A stretch of DNA of 34,781 bases from an uncultured Clostridia bacterium (GTDB lineage Bacteria; Bacillota; Clostridia; TANB77; CAG-508): positions 1 to 34,781 of the forward strand of contig CANRSD010000020.1 of assembly GCA_947642355.1 (NCBI GenBank), given 5' to 3'. Below are positions 17,484 through 26,361 of the stretch, one piece after another. A program made the position numbers and the translations under genes. Each line of letters opens with the position of its first letter. Positions within the stretch are counted from its first letter, which is position 1. The notes under the pieces were generated by a model. It was not told the origin of the DNA and did no database searches. It saw only the letters and a list, made by a program, of their open reading frames with translations.

Positions 17484-17628
17484 TTTAAATCTCCTTTATA
17501 TTATGTATTAAATTTACTTTTCAATTCTTTTTCCTTTCATTTATATATTATACAAAAGTATTATATAATAAAAACAAAAAAATAAAGCCATAAATCAAGA
17601 AATAATTTCAAGATTTACAACCTTTTAG

Positions 17629-17704
<76 letters not shown>

Positions 17705-17713
17705 ATATTTAGT

Positions 17714-17788
17714 TGGTGACCCCTACGGGAATCGAACCCATGTCCCCGCCGTGAAAGGGCGATGTCTTAACCGCTTGACCAAGGGGCC
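17714..17788 (-). tRNA. tRNA-Glu (TTC)
   Basis: 75 bases with encoded CCA. Acceptor GGCCCCT pairs with AGGGGTC (one G-T), the anticodon loop is CTTTCAC (anticodon TTC), and the T-loop is TTCGATT. Nine bases separate it from tRNA-Thr. Confidence 0.95.
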
Positions 17789-17792
17789 TTAT

Positions 17793-17823
17793 AAAGAACT
17801 TTTGCTTAAAACAAAAATTCTTT
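17793..17823. repeat. Inverted repeat between tRNA-Glu and tRNA-Lys
   Basis: AAAGAACTTTTG (17793-17804) and CAAAAATTCTTT (17812-17823) pair over 11 of 12 positions. It may help process the tRNA transcript; as a terminator it would cut the cluster in two and there is no clear T-run beyond the stem. Confidence 0.45.
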
Positions 17824-17898
17824 GGTGAGCTATCCGCGATTCGAACGCGGGACAACTTGATTAAAAGTCAAGTGCTCTACCAACTGAGCTAATAGCCC
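17823..17898 (-). tRNA. tRNA-Lys (TTT)
   Basis: 76 bases with encoded CCA. Acceptor GGGCTAT pairs with ATAGCTC (one G-T), the anticodon loop is CTTTTAA (anticodon TTT), and the T-arm GCG-TTCGAAT-CGC is intact. First in the cluster after its promoter. Confidence 0.95.
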
Positions 17899-17927
17899 AA
17901 AGATGTAAAAATCTCAACTGCCTTTAT

Positions 17928-17956
17928 ATGATACTATCTTTTTTATAAAAAGTCAA
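17928..17956 (-). promoter_or_regulatory. Promoter of the Lys-Glu-Thr tRNA cluster
   Basis: Minus strand TTGACT (17956-17951), 17-base spacer, TATCAT (17933-17928), 30 bases before tRNA-Lys(TTT). Confidence 0.7.
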
Positions 17957-18009
17957 TACTTTTTATAAATTTTTTTATTATATTTTCCAAAAATACTAGT
18001 TTTTATTTA

Positions 18010-18038
18010 TTGACTTATAAAAAACTATAATATATAAT
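18010..18038 (+). promoter_or_regulatory. Promoter for the zinc-ribbon/PH protein gene
   Basis: TTGACT (18010-18015), 17-base spacer, TATAAT (18033-18038), 37 bases before the ATG. Confidence 0.7.
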
Positions 18039-18074
18039 ATTTAAAGATATTAAAACTAAAGATGAGGTACATAT

Positions 18075-18989
18075 ATGAAGTGTTATAAGTGTGGTACAAA
18101 TACTGATCTAAAAAATGGATTATGTACAGATTGTTATAAAGAAATACTTGTTAAAAAAAATCTTAAACATAAAAAAAATAATATAAACAATTACATATTA
18201 TCTAAATTAAATAGGGATGAAAAAATAATCACAAAAACTACAACAAGTAACATTGTATATACTTTTGTAGTTACTCTTTTAGCAATTTCTATAATATTAT
18301 TTCCAAGAACAATTATAGAATTTTTCTTTAATCATAATAATTTATATTTTATAACCTTACTAGGAAATATACTTATATTTTTTTTAGCAATATATATATC
18401 TATATACTTTATGAGTAGAGAATTATATTTAACTAATAAAAGAATTATAGGAAAATGGGGACTATTTAGCTTAAAAACAATTAATATTCCATTAAATATT
18501 ATAGAAAGTATAGATACTTACAAAATTAAAGCTTTAGAAATAGATATTCCTAAAAAAATATATTTATTTGATTATATATCAAATGCTGACGATTTTAAAC
18601 TAGCAACTATTAATCAAATTAAATATTTAATAAATTCTACTGATAATGAAAATGAATTAATATCTTTTTCACATTCACTTAATGAAAAATTAGAAGAATA
18701 TAAACTTGAAGAAGAATATCCTAACATGATTCAATGTAAATGTTGTAAAAAAATGATTTCAAAAGAAAGTTTTTTATGTGTACATTGTGGACAACCTATT
18801 GTAGAAAATGAACGTGAAGCAGATTTCTTTCTTAAATTAATATGCTTTATACTTCCTCCTTTTGGTACTATTATATTTTTATTAAATATTGGAGAACATC
18901 CAAAATTTGCAAAACAATGTTTAATTTCTTCTATATTATCAATATTTATAATAGTATTAACTTATTTATCAATTATAAGTGTTCTATAA
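18075..18989 (+). CDS. Membrane protein with two zinc ribbons and a bacterial PH-like domain
   Basis: 304 residues, GAGG before the ATG. Residues 1-25 are a zinc ribbon (CYKCG, then CTDC). Two membrane helices follow (about 63-81 and 92-116). The next part (about 118-155) reads SRELYLTNKRIIGKWGLFSL then LNIIESIDTYK, the typical start of a bacterial PH-like domain. A second zinc ribbon (CKCCKKMISKESFLCVHCGQ) lies at about 221-240, followed by two more helices. Zinc-ribbon/PH membrane proteins of this kind are frequent in Clostridia and of unknown role. It is a single-gene unit with its own promoter and terminator. Confidence 0.75.
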   Translation: MKCYKCGTNTDLKNGLCTDCYKEILVKKNLKHKKNNINNYILSKLNRDEKIITKTTTSNIVYTFVVTLLAISIILFPRTIIEFFFNHNNLYFITLLGNILIFFLAIYISIYFMSRELYLTNKRIIGKWGLFSLKTINIPLNIIESIDTYKIKALEIDIPKKIYLFDYISNADDFKLATINQIKYLINSTDNENELISFSHSLNEKLEEYKLEEEYPNMIQCKCCKKMISKESFLCVHCGQPIVENEREADFFLKLICFILPPFGTIIFLLNIGEHPKFAKQCLISSILSIFIIVLTYLSIISVL

Positions 18990-18994
18990 ATTTT

Positions 18995-19029
18995 AGTACT
19001 AACAACTTTTTTTGTTAGTACTATTTTTC
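18995..19029 (+). terminator. Terminator of the zinc-ribbon/PH gene
   Basis: Perfect 11-bp stem AGTACTAACAA (18995-19005) with TTGTTAGTACT (19012-19022), loop of six, followed by ATTTTT. Confidence 0.85.
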
Positions 19030-19031
19030 AT

Positions 19032-19070
19032 AAAAAAATTAGAAGTAATTATTATTTTTTACTTCTAATT
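19032..19070 (-). terminator. Terminator of the pyrophosphorylase-mutase gene
   Basis: Perfect 12-bp stem AATTAGAAGTAA (19037-19048) with TTACTTCTAATT (19059-19070). On the minus strand it runs into a stretch of T (complement of A at 19032-19038), 12 bases after the gene's stop. Confidence 0.85.
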
Positions 19071-19082
19071 TTAAATTAAATT

Positions 19083-22041
19083 TTAAATTAAATTTTCAAT
19101 TGCCTTTTTTAGTTTTTCTAACTTATCATTAGCTTCTTTATCAGTAGTTTCTTTCACTCCCATATAAAATTTTAATTTTGGTTCTGTTCCCGAAGGACGA
19201 ATACAACACCAAGCATCATTTTCCAACTCATAATATAAAACATTAGAAACCGGTAACTCTGTTTTTGTTTCTTTTTTAGTATTAAAATCTATATTCATTC
19301 CATTTTTGTAATCAGTAAAACTTAATACTTTAAATCCTGCAATTTCTTTTAATGGATTTTCTCTGAATGAATTAACAAGTTCTGTCATCTTTTCAGCACC
19401 ATCAGCACCTTTAAGAGTTATTGTTAAAATTCCTTCTTTATAATAACCATATTTTTTATAAATATTCTCCATTTGATCACACAAAGTTAAACCTTGTTTC
19501 TTATAAAATGCTGCTGCTTCTGCCAACATCATTACTGCTACAATTCCATCTTTGTCTCTTGCATGTGTACCAACTAAACAGCCATAACTTTCTTCAAATC
19601 CAAATATATATGTATTACTTCCTGTTCTTTCAAAATTCCTCATTTGCTCTCCAATATATTTAAATCCTGTTAAAGTTTCTATACATTTTAGTTTATACTC
19701 TTTACAAATTGCTTTGGCTAAATTTGAAGAAACTATAGTAGTAACCAATGCACCATTATCTGGAATTTCTTTCTTCTTCCTTTTTTCTGATAAAATATAC
19801 TCAGCTATAAGTAATGCTGACATATTACCTGTAAATGACATATACTCTCCTGTTTTACCATTTTTAGCATATACCCCTAATCTATCAGAGTCTGGATCTG
19901 TTGCCAAAACAACATCTGCATTTACTTTCTCAGCCAATTTTAAAGCTAATTTAAATGCTCTTTTATCTTCAGGATTAGGATAATCAACAGTCGGAAAATT
20001 TCCATTAGGTAATTCTTGTTCTGGTACAACAAATACATTTTTAAAACCTAATTCATCTAAAACAGTTTGAACTCCAACATTTCCAGCTCCATGTAATGGT
20101 GTATAAACAATACTCAAATCTTCAGCCATCTCTTTTATAATATCTGGATTTAATGATTGTTTTTTAATTTCCCTTATATATAATTTATCTAAAGCTTTAC
20201 CTACAACATTATATAATCTTTTCTTACTTGCCTCATCTAAAGAAATCCTTTTTACTCTTTTATAATCTGTAACTTTATTTACTTCATCAATAATTCCTTT
20301 ATCATGAGGTGCTACTATTTGAGCTCCATCTTCCCAATAAACTTTATATCCATTATATTCAGGTGGATTATGACTTGCTGTAATCATTACACCTGCAATA
20401 CATCCTAATTCTCTTACTGCGAAAGATAATTGTGGAACCGTTCTTAAACTTTCAAATATATATGTTTTAATTCCATTTGCATTAAGAGTTAAAGCTGTTT
20501 CTCTAGCAAATTCTGGAGACATATTTCTTGAATCAAATGCAATTGCTACCCCTTTTTCTTCTCCATTTTGCTTTAATATATAGTTAGCTAAACCTTGAGT
20601 AGCTTTAGTAACAGTGTAAATATTCATTCTATTAGTTCCACTACCTATAACTCCTCTCATTCCAGCTGTTCCAAATTCTAAATCTTTATAAAATCTATCT
20701 TTTATTTCAGAATCATCACCTGCAATTAGCAATAATTCCTGCTTTGTTTCTTCATCAAATACAGAATTTGTACACCATTCATTATATTTTTTCATATATT
20801 CTACTTTTGCAAAATAATCCTTATATAATTTCCTAGCTGTTTCAGGACTATCAACTCCTTCAGCATTTTTAATTGGTGCAAATTCCTCTTCTCTTTTAAC
20901 TCTTAAAACAACAACATCTTCAAACATTTCATAAGAGTCAAATATAAACATTTCAAATTTATAAGCATTTGGCTTTTCTGCTTTAATAAGATTTCCATTA
21001 CTATCTAAATAATTAGCTTTTTTAACTGCAATATGATATGGAAGTTTTACTTCACTAACTTTTTCTAATCCTTTAATATTATATAAATGGAATATAGCAT
21101 TTGCATCTCCAAATACTAAAGAACCATAATCATCTCTAAGATTTGCCATTTCTTCAGAAATTTCAGTATATTCAACAACACCTACTTTTTTATTTTTCCT
21201 ACAAAAAACACCTACTTTTTCTTTAGGATCTGTCTTCTCTATTGATTTTACAGCACCTAATACTTTATGAGATATTGACATTCCTATTAATAATGGGTCA
21301 ACAGGTTTCACTAAAACATTATCTACACCATTCACAAATACCCATTCTATACCATTTGCTTTCATTTTAGAAATTACATTTGACTTTTCCATTGAGTGTA
21401 AAGTGCCACCATGCCCATTAGCTGCTTGTTTTAATAATCCGATCTTCTTCTAATAAAATCTTCCCATTTAAATCGAGCATTGGTAATTCACCTTGTTTGA
21501 AAAATCTAACTGACTCTTTTGGATACCCAAAATAATTATGTGACTCAAAAAAAGCTACTGTTGCATCGTTATTCTCCCTACTAGTCATAATATACCAAGG
21601 TATTACTGTATTATATTCCTTCCAAGCTCTAATTAATGTATCACATAATGCCTCAAAAATAGACTTATTATTTTCTGTATCAAAAATAAAAGTTCCTTTT
21701 GGACCACTATGCCCTAATCTTGTTCCTTGACCTCCAGCCATTGTAACTGTTGCAAATTTATGGTCCTTTATAGCTTCAATTCCTTTTTCCTCATACATTT
21801 CTCTTTCTGCTACTGTTAATTTTGATTTATCAGTATGTTCTATAGGTTCTATAATTACATTTTTTAAATCTAAAGGTTTCTTCGTACTTTCATATAAATC
21901 ATTCATTAAATCAAAATCAATATTCTCTATTTGTTCTAACAATTTTTCCCTTTTTAAATTATCCATTCTATCATAATATAATAATAGATGTTCTTGACCA
22001 TATTTTTTTAACTTATTTTTTATATCTTCTAATTTATCCAT
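19083..22041 (-). CDS. UDP-sugar pyrophosphorylase-phosphoglucomutase fusion, +1 shift at CGG
   Basis: One gene of 985 residues once a C is skipped. Start ATG 22041 (MDKLEDIKNKLKKYGQEHLL) is preferred over 22107 because family members begin here. Residues 1 to about 390 are a UDPGP-family nucleotidyltransferase: MAGGQGTRLGHSGPKGTF (101-118) and, after the shift, ANGHGGTLHSM and FVNGVDNVLVKPVDPLLIG. Frame 0 reads LLEED, then CGG (codon 201, complement of 21439-21441) and stops at 21418; skipping C gives GLLKQAANGHGG. Residues from about 400 are an alpha-D-phosphohexomutase: TASHNPP (catalytic Ser, about 554-560), DPDSDRLG (metal, about 715-722), GFEESYG and RPSGTEPK. Together they would convert glucose-6-P to glucose-1-P and then to UDP-glucose; the exact sugar (Glc or GlcNAc) is inferred. 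Confidence 0.85.
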
Positions 22042-22187
22042 TTTGCTACAATTCTTCTCCTTTCGTAATTTGACTTTCCCTAAAATGATATATAATTTAT
22101 ATACCATTTTTAATCTTTAGTCAATAGAGATAAATTGTACTATAAATTATTAATTATTAAAAATATGTTAACATAAATTTAAAATTT

Positions 22188-22652
22188 TTACACAAGATAC
22201 AATTCTTTAATTTCTCTTATTCCCTTAGTACTTAGCATTTTACCATATTCTTTAACTATACTTTCTAAATTCTCATTAAAATCATCAATTTCATAACAAT
22301 TAACTAATGTGAAATTTGTGTGAAAATTTAGTACAAGCCTATTTATTCTTTCAATAAATTCTTTATTACCAGCTACTATTAATACATTATAGTTTTTATT
22401 ATTTTCAAATTTCTTTGATAAATTGCTAATTTCTGTTTTATTCCAATCTATTTCATCTAATTTATCTTTATTTTTCCAATATAAACTATTAATATTTGAT
22501 ACTTTATTATAAATATTCCTTAAATCTTTTTCAAAAAATGTAATTATTTTCTTTTCTTCATTAACTAAATCATATATGTATGGCATAAGCATTGTTACTA
22601 GATGAAATTCATTTACATTAAAGCTACATATTTTGTCCTCTAATTTACACAT
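22188..22652 (-). CDS. Hypothetical protein
   Basis: 154 residues, AAAGGAA before the ATG. The sequence is soluble and mixed: a helical, charged first half (YLVNEEKKII-type pattern, KNKDKLDEIDWNKTEISNL) and a second half alternating strand and helix (YNVLIVAGNKEFIERINRL, FTLVNCYEIDDF), like a small alpha/beta fold. I associate similar proteins with the neighbourhood of spoIIR in Clostridia, divergently transcribed as here, but know no function. No motif for catalysis is visible. Confidence 0.65.
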   Translation of the reverse strand: MCKLEDKICSFNVNEFHLVTMLMPYIYDLVNEEKKIITFFEKDLRNIYNKVSNINSLYWKNKDKLDEIDWNKTEISNLSKKFENNKNYNVLIVAGNKEFIERINRLVLNFHTNFTLVNCYEIDDFNENLESIVKEYGKMLSTKGIREIKELYLV

Positions 22653-22837
22653 ATATTCACTTTCCTTTCCTGATTAGTATGTATAAATTTTATATCTGAA
22701 AAGCTTCTACGTCAATTAAAAACGTACTCTAATTTTCGACATAAGTAGCACTTTATAATTTCTAAATAAATGTATATTTTTTACTATTTTGTAAATAATT
22801 AAATTAAAAGTAAAAAAGTGTGATAGGAGGATACTTT

Positions 22838-23458
22838 ATGAAATCATCTCGTTTAGTAAAATTTATTTTAATTATTTTATTATTTATCATATTTTTATTT
22901 ATAACAGCAAAATCTTATGCTAATTCTATTTTTAATGAACTTAGTAATAATATCTTTAGACTTCATATATTAGCTAATAGTGATTCAGAAGAAGATCAAA
23001 ATTTAAAACTTAAAGTACGTGACCAAATAATAGAATATATGGAAGAATTAACTAAAAATTGCAAAACAAAATTAGAAGTTATAGAAATTGTAAGCCTTCA
23101 TTTAAATGATTTTGAAAATATTGCTAATAAAACTATTAAAGATAATGGTTATTCTTATTCTACTAAAGTAGAAATTGGAAACTTTTATTTTCCAACTAAA
23201 AATTATGCAAATATTTCTATGCCTGCTGGTTTATACGATGCCTTAAAAATAGAAATTGGAGAAGCTAAAGGTCAAAATTGGTGGTGTAGTCTTTTTCCTC
23301 CTCTTTGTTTTACAGATATTTCAAGTGGAGTAATAGATAAAGAAGCAAATGAAGTTTTAGAAACTAACCTTAACAATGAAGAATATAGTATAATAACAAG
23401 CTCTTCTGATAAGTTTAAATTTAAATTTAAACTTATAGAATGGTTTAATAAATCCTAA
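22838..23458 (+). CDS. spoIIR: Stage II sporulation protein R
   Basis: 206 residues. ATG 22838 has TAGGAGG at seven bases; an upstream GTG (22820) overlaps this site. A signal-type helix (about 6-27) precedes the SpoIIR domain with IFRLHILANSDSEEDQNLKL, KVRDQIIEYM and the diagnostic GQNWWCSLFPPLCF. SpoIIR is secreted from the forespore and triggers SpoIIGA to process pro-sigma-E in the mother cell. In Bacillus it is under sigma-F; I could not identify a convincing sigma-F promoter here. Its presence is strong evidence that the organism sporulates. Confidence 0.95.
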   Translation: MKSSRLVKFILIILLFIIFLFITAKSYANSIFNELSNNIFRLHILANSDSEEDQNLKLKVRDQIIEYMEELTKNCKTKLEVIEIVSLHLNDFENIANKTIKDNGYSYSTKVEIGNFYFPTKNYANISMPAGLYDALKIEIGEAKGQNWWCSLFPPLCFTDISSGVIDKEANEVLETNLNNEEYSIITSSSDKFKFKFKLIEWFNKS

Positions 23459-23494
23459 TTTTCGCTCCTTTCTAAATAAAAATATAAAAATATA

Positions 23495-23523
23495 TTGTAA
23501 ATATTTTTCTTTTATGGTATGAT
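23495..23523 (+). promoter_or_regulatory. Promoter for murA
   Basis: TTGTAA (23495-23500), 17-base spacer, TATGAT (23518-23523), between spoIIR and murA, about 57 bases before the start. Confidence 0.6.
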
Positions 23524-23579
23524 TTTTTTGCTTAAGATATATTTATCAAATTTATGCTAAAATTATGGGGGTATATATT

Positions 23580-24839
23580 TTGGAAAAATTAGTCATAACA
23601 GGAAAAACTCCTTTGAAAGGTGAAGTTGTAATAAGTGGAGCAAAAAATGCTGCTGTAGCAATACTTCCTGCAACTTTATTAATTAATGGAATTTGTACTA
23701 TAGAAAATTTACCAAATATTAGTGATGTAAAATTATATTGTGAAATATTAGAAAAATTAGGTGCAAAAATTAAATGGAATTCTCCTAATGAAATAACAAT
23801 TGATACTAGAAATATAACTTCTCATATTGCACCATTAGAAACTACTCGAAAATTTCGTGCTTCATATTATTTAATTGGAGCACTACTTGGAAGATGTAGA
23901 AAAGCACAAGTTGGTATTCCTGGTGGTTGCAATTTAGGAAATAGACCTATTGATCAACATATAAAAGGATTTGAAGCTCTTGGTGCAAATGTAGAAGTAT
24001 TACAAGGAAACATAAAAGCTAAAGCTAAACGTTTAATAGGAACTTCTATATATATGGATGTTGTTTCTGTTGGCGCTACTATGAATATCATGTTAGCTGC
24101 TGTTTTAGCAGAAGGAACAACAATAATAGACAATCCTGCTAAAGAACCACATGTAGTTGATTTAGCAAATTTCTTAAATACAATGGGAGCAGATATCCGT
24201 GGAGCTGGAACTGATATTATAAAAATAAATGGTGTAAAAGAATTAAAAGGAAATGCTACATATTCTATAGTTCCAGATCAAATAGAAGCTGGAACGTTTA
24301 TGCTTGCTGCTATTGCTTCAAAAGGTGATATAACAATAAAAAATTGTATAACAAAACATTTAGAATCAATAATAGCAAAAATTGAAGAACTTGGAGGAAA
24401 TGTAGATGCTAATGGAGATCATCTAAGAGTTTGGTATTCTAAGAGACTTACTAAAGCTAATATAAAAACTCTTCCATATCCAGGTTTTCCTACTGATTTA
24501 CAACCACAAATGGGTGTAGTATTGTCTCAAGCTTCTGGCACAAGTATCATAAATGAAAGTATATGGGAATCAAGATTTCAATATACAGATGAACTTCGTA
24601 AAATGGGTGCACATGTTACAGCACAAGGCAAAACAGCAGTATTTGAAGGAGTTGAAACATTAACTGGTGCTCCTGTAAATGCTACTGACTTACGTGCTGG
24701 AGCAGCATTAATTATAGCTGGAATATCTGCCAAAGGAACAACTGAAATCTATAATTTAAATCATATTGACCGTGGATATGAAGAAATAGAACAAAAATTT
24801 AGAGACCTAGGTGCAAAAATACAAAGAGTTTCAGAATAA
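23580..24839 (+). CDS. murA: UDP-N-acetylglucosamine 1-carboxyvinyltransferase MurA
   Basis: 419 residues from a TTG at 23580 with GGGGG eight bases before it; the ATG at 23565 overlaps that site and is not the start. MurA transfers enolpyruvate from PEP to UDP-GlcNAc, the first committed step of peptidoglycan synthesis. The N-terminus LVITGKTPLKGEVVISGAKN, active-site Cys117 in PGGCNLGNRP and the C-terminal DLRAGAALIIAG are as expected. The Cys (rather than Asp) predicts fosfomycin sensitivity. yycJ follows 25 bases after. Confidence 0.95.
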   Translation: MEKLVITGKTPLKGEVVISGAKNAAVAILPATLLINGICTIENLPNISDVKLYCEILEKLGAKIKWNSPNEITIDTRNITSHIAPLETTRKFRASYYLIGALLGRCRKAQVGIPGGCNLGNRPIDQHIKGFEALGANVEVLQGNIKAKAKRLIGTSIYMDVVSVGATMNIMLAAVLAEGTTIIDNPAKEPHVVDLANFLNTMGADIRGAGTDIIKINGVKELKGNATYSIVPDQIEAGTFMLAAIASKGDITIKNCITKHLESIIAKIEELGGNVDANGDHLRVWYSKRLTKANIKTLPYPGFPTDLQPQMGVVLSQASGTSIINESIWESRFQYTDELRKMGAHVTAQGKTAVFEGVETLTGAPVNATDLRAGAALIIAGISAKGTTEIYNLNHIDRGYEEIEQKFRDLGAKIQRVSE

Positions 24840-24864
24840 ATACCATATCAATGAAAGGACTATT

Positions 24865-25657
24865 ATGTTAAACTTTTGTAGTTTATATAGTGGAAGCTCT
24901 GGAAACTGCTTATTTGTTGAAACTAGTTCTACCAAAATCCTAATAGATTGTGGAACTAGTTTAAAAAAAGTTACAGAAGGACTTCAAGTTATTAATAGAA
25001 ATATAGAAGACATAAATGCTATTTTAGTTACTCATGAACATTCAGATCATGTTCAAAGTTTAGGAAATACTTCAAAGAAATTTGGCATACCAGTATATAC
25101 TAATATAGAAACTTTAGAAGCTATGCCAAAACAAAAAGAAAAAATTTCAGAAAATAATCAAAAATTATTTGAAATTGGAAAAGAATTTACAATAGGTGAT
25201 TTGGCAATACATCCTTTTTCTATTCCACATGATGCAGCTAATCCTTGCGGATTTAGTATATTCAACAATAAAACTAAACTTACAATAGCTACTGATTTAG
25301 GACATATGGATAATAATTTATTAAATAACTTAAAAGAAAGTTCTTTTATTCTATTAGAATCCAATTATGATCCTGAAATATTAAAATGTTCTAAATATCC
25401 ATTTATACTAAAACAAAGAATTGCTGGACCAAATGGACATTTATCAAATAGTTCTGCTGGAAAAACTATTTCAGAATTAATAAAATCTAATCTAAAAGAA
25501 GTAATGCTTCGGTCATTTAAGCAAAGAAAATAACTTTCCAGAACTTGCATATCAAACAGTTATTGAAGAATTACATAAAAATAATGTTGATACAGATGAA
25601 CTAAAGTTATCTGTTGCAAATAGATACAATCCAAGTAAGATTATAAAAGTCTCTTAA
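24865..25657 (+). CDS. yycJ: YycJ/WalJ-type metallo-beta-lactamase hydrolase, +1 shift at CGG
   Basis: ATG 24865 with GAAAGGA; an upstream ATG at 24811 lies inside murA. Frame 0 has FCSLYSGSSGNCLF, the metal motif THEHSDH and DLGHMDN, reaches LKEVML, then CGG (25510-25512, codon 216) and stops after RSFKQRK. Skipping the C gives GHLSKENNFPELAYQTVIEE and a natural end, 263 residues in all. GHLSxENN is the conserved late motif of this family, including a metal-ligand His, so the shifted frame is clearly the real one. The family is a DNA or RNA phosphodiesterase often found with WalKR; its precise substrate is debated. Confidence 0.88.
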
Positions 25658-25663
25658 AGATTT

Positions 25664-25762
25664 TTATAATCTTATTATTTTCTGTATTTTTTTAGAAAAT
25701 AACTTTATAATTAATTTTCTTATTATTATAAATACCATTATAAAAGATATAAATTTAAACAA
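25664..25762 (-). CDS. 32-residue basic hydrophobic small protein
   Basis: Behind a consensus promoter (25790-25818), AAAGGAGG lies at 25780-25773, followed ten bases later by TTG 25762. The frame reads MFKFISFIMVFIIIRKLIIK then LFSKKIQKIIRL and a stop at 25664. It would form one membrane or amphipathic helix with a basic end. Short amphipathic proteins such as SpoVM exist in sporulation, but this is not SpoVM by sequence. The start codon is the weak point (a GTG at 25771 is too close to the site). It converges with yycJ, seven bases apart. Confidence 0.45.
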   Translation of the reverse strand: MFKFISFIMVFIIIRKLIIKLFSKKIQKIIRL

Positions 25763-25789
25763 TACAAACACGCCTCCTTTTTTGCAATC

Positions 25790-25818
25790 ATTTTAACATG
25801 CATTTTTTAGGTTGTCAA
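25790..25818 (-). promoter_or_regulatory. Strong promoter for the small ORF at 25664-25762
   Basis: Minus strand TTGACA (25818-25813), 17-base spacer, TAAAAT (25795-25790). Transcription would begin just before AAAGGAGG, leaving almost no leader. It lies immediately downstream of the spmB stop, so it is not needed by spmAB. Confidence 0.65.
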
Positions 25819-25824
25819 CATTTA

Positions 25825-26361
25825 TTAAATACTCATAAACCCTAAATTAAATGCCATAACTGAAGCACATATTCCTATAAAATCTGCTATTAGTCCAATT
25901 ATAATTACTTCTTTTACATCTTTTATTTTTACTTTTGAACTATAAATTGAAACCACATATATTGTAGTTTCTGTAGCTCCCATTATACATGAAGCTATTA
26001 ATCCAATAGATGAATCTACTCCATAATTTTGCATTAAACTTGTAGCTACTGCTGTTGTAGTACTTCCAGAAATTGGTCTCAAAATAATCAATGGAGCTAA
26101 TTCTTTTGAAATTTTAAATAAATTTAAAACAGGTTCAATTAATTTCGAAACTATTTCTGTAAATCCTGATGCACTAAGCATTCCAACTGCAACAATAAGT
26201 GCTAATAACGTTGGAAATAAATTAATTACTATTTTTTCTCCTTCAATTACTCCTTGCAAAAATAAATTAAAAATATTTTTCTTTTCTTTTATTCCATACA
26301 ATACAACTATTAAAATAAATATTATTATGGCTGTATTACTAAAATACTCTATAAATTTCAT
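25825..26361 (-). CDS. spmB: Spore maturation protein B
   Basis: 178 residues, hydrophobic with several membrane helices and the Gate/nucleoside-recognition pattern: SASGFTEIVSKLIEPVLNLF, LIILRPISGSTTTAVATSLM and CIMGATETTIYVVSIYSS. SpmA and SpmB act together in dehydration of the spore core in Bacillus. Its ATG overlaps the TAA of spmA (TAATG) when spmA is read with its +1 shift, the usual coupling for this pair. Confidence 0.9.
   Translation of the reverse strand: MKFIEYFSNTAIIIFILIVVLYGIKEKKNIFNLFLQGVIEGEKIVINLFPTLLALIVAVGMLSASGFTEIVSKLIEPVLNLFKISKELAPLIILRPISGSTTTAVATSLMQNYGVDSSIGLIASCIMGATETTIYVVSIYSSKVKIKDVKEVIIIGLIADFIGICASVMAFNLGFMSI

Noticed and set aside
17793-17823. Terminator inside the tRNA cluster
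   Set aside because: The inverted repeat has no clear T-run and would separate tRNA-Lys from Glu and Thr, for which no other promoter is visible; kept only as a repeat.
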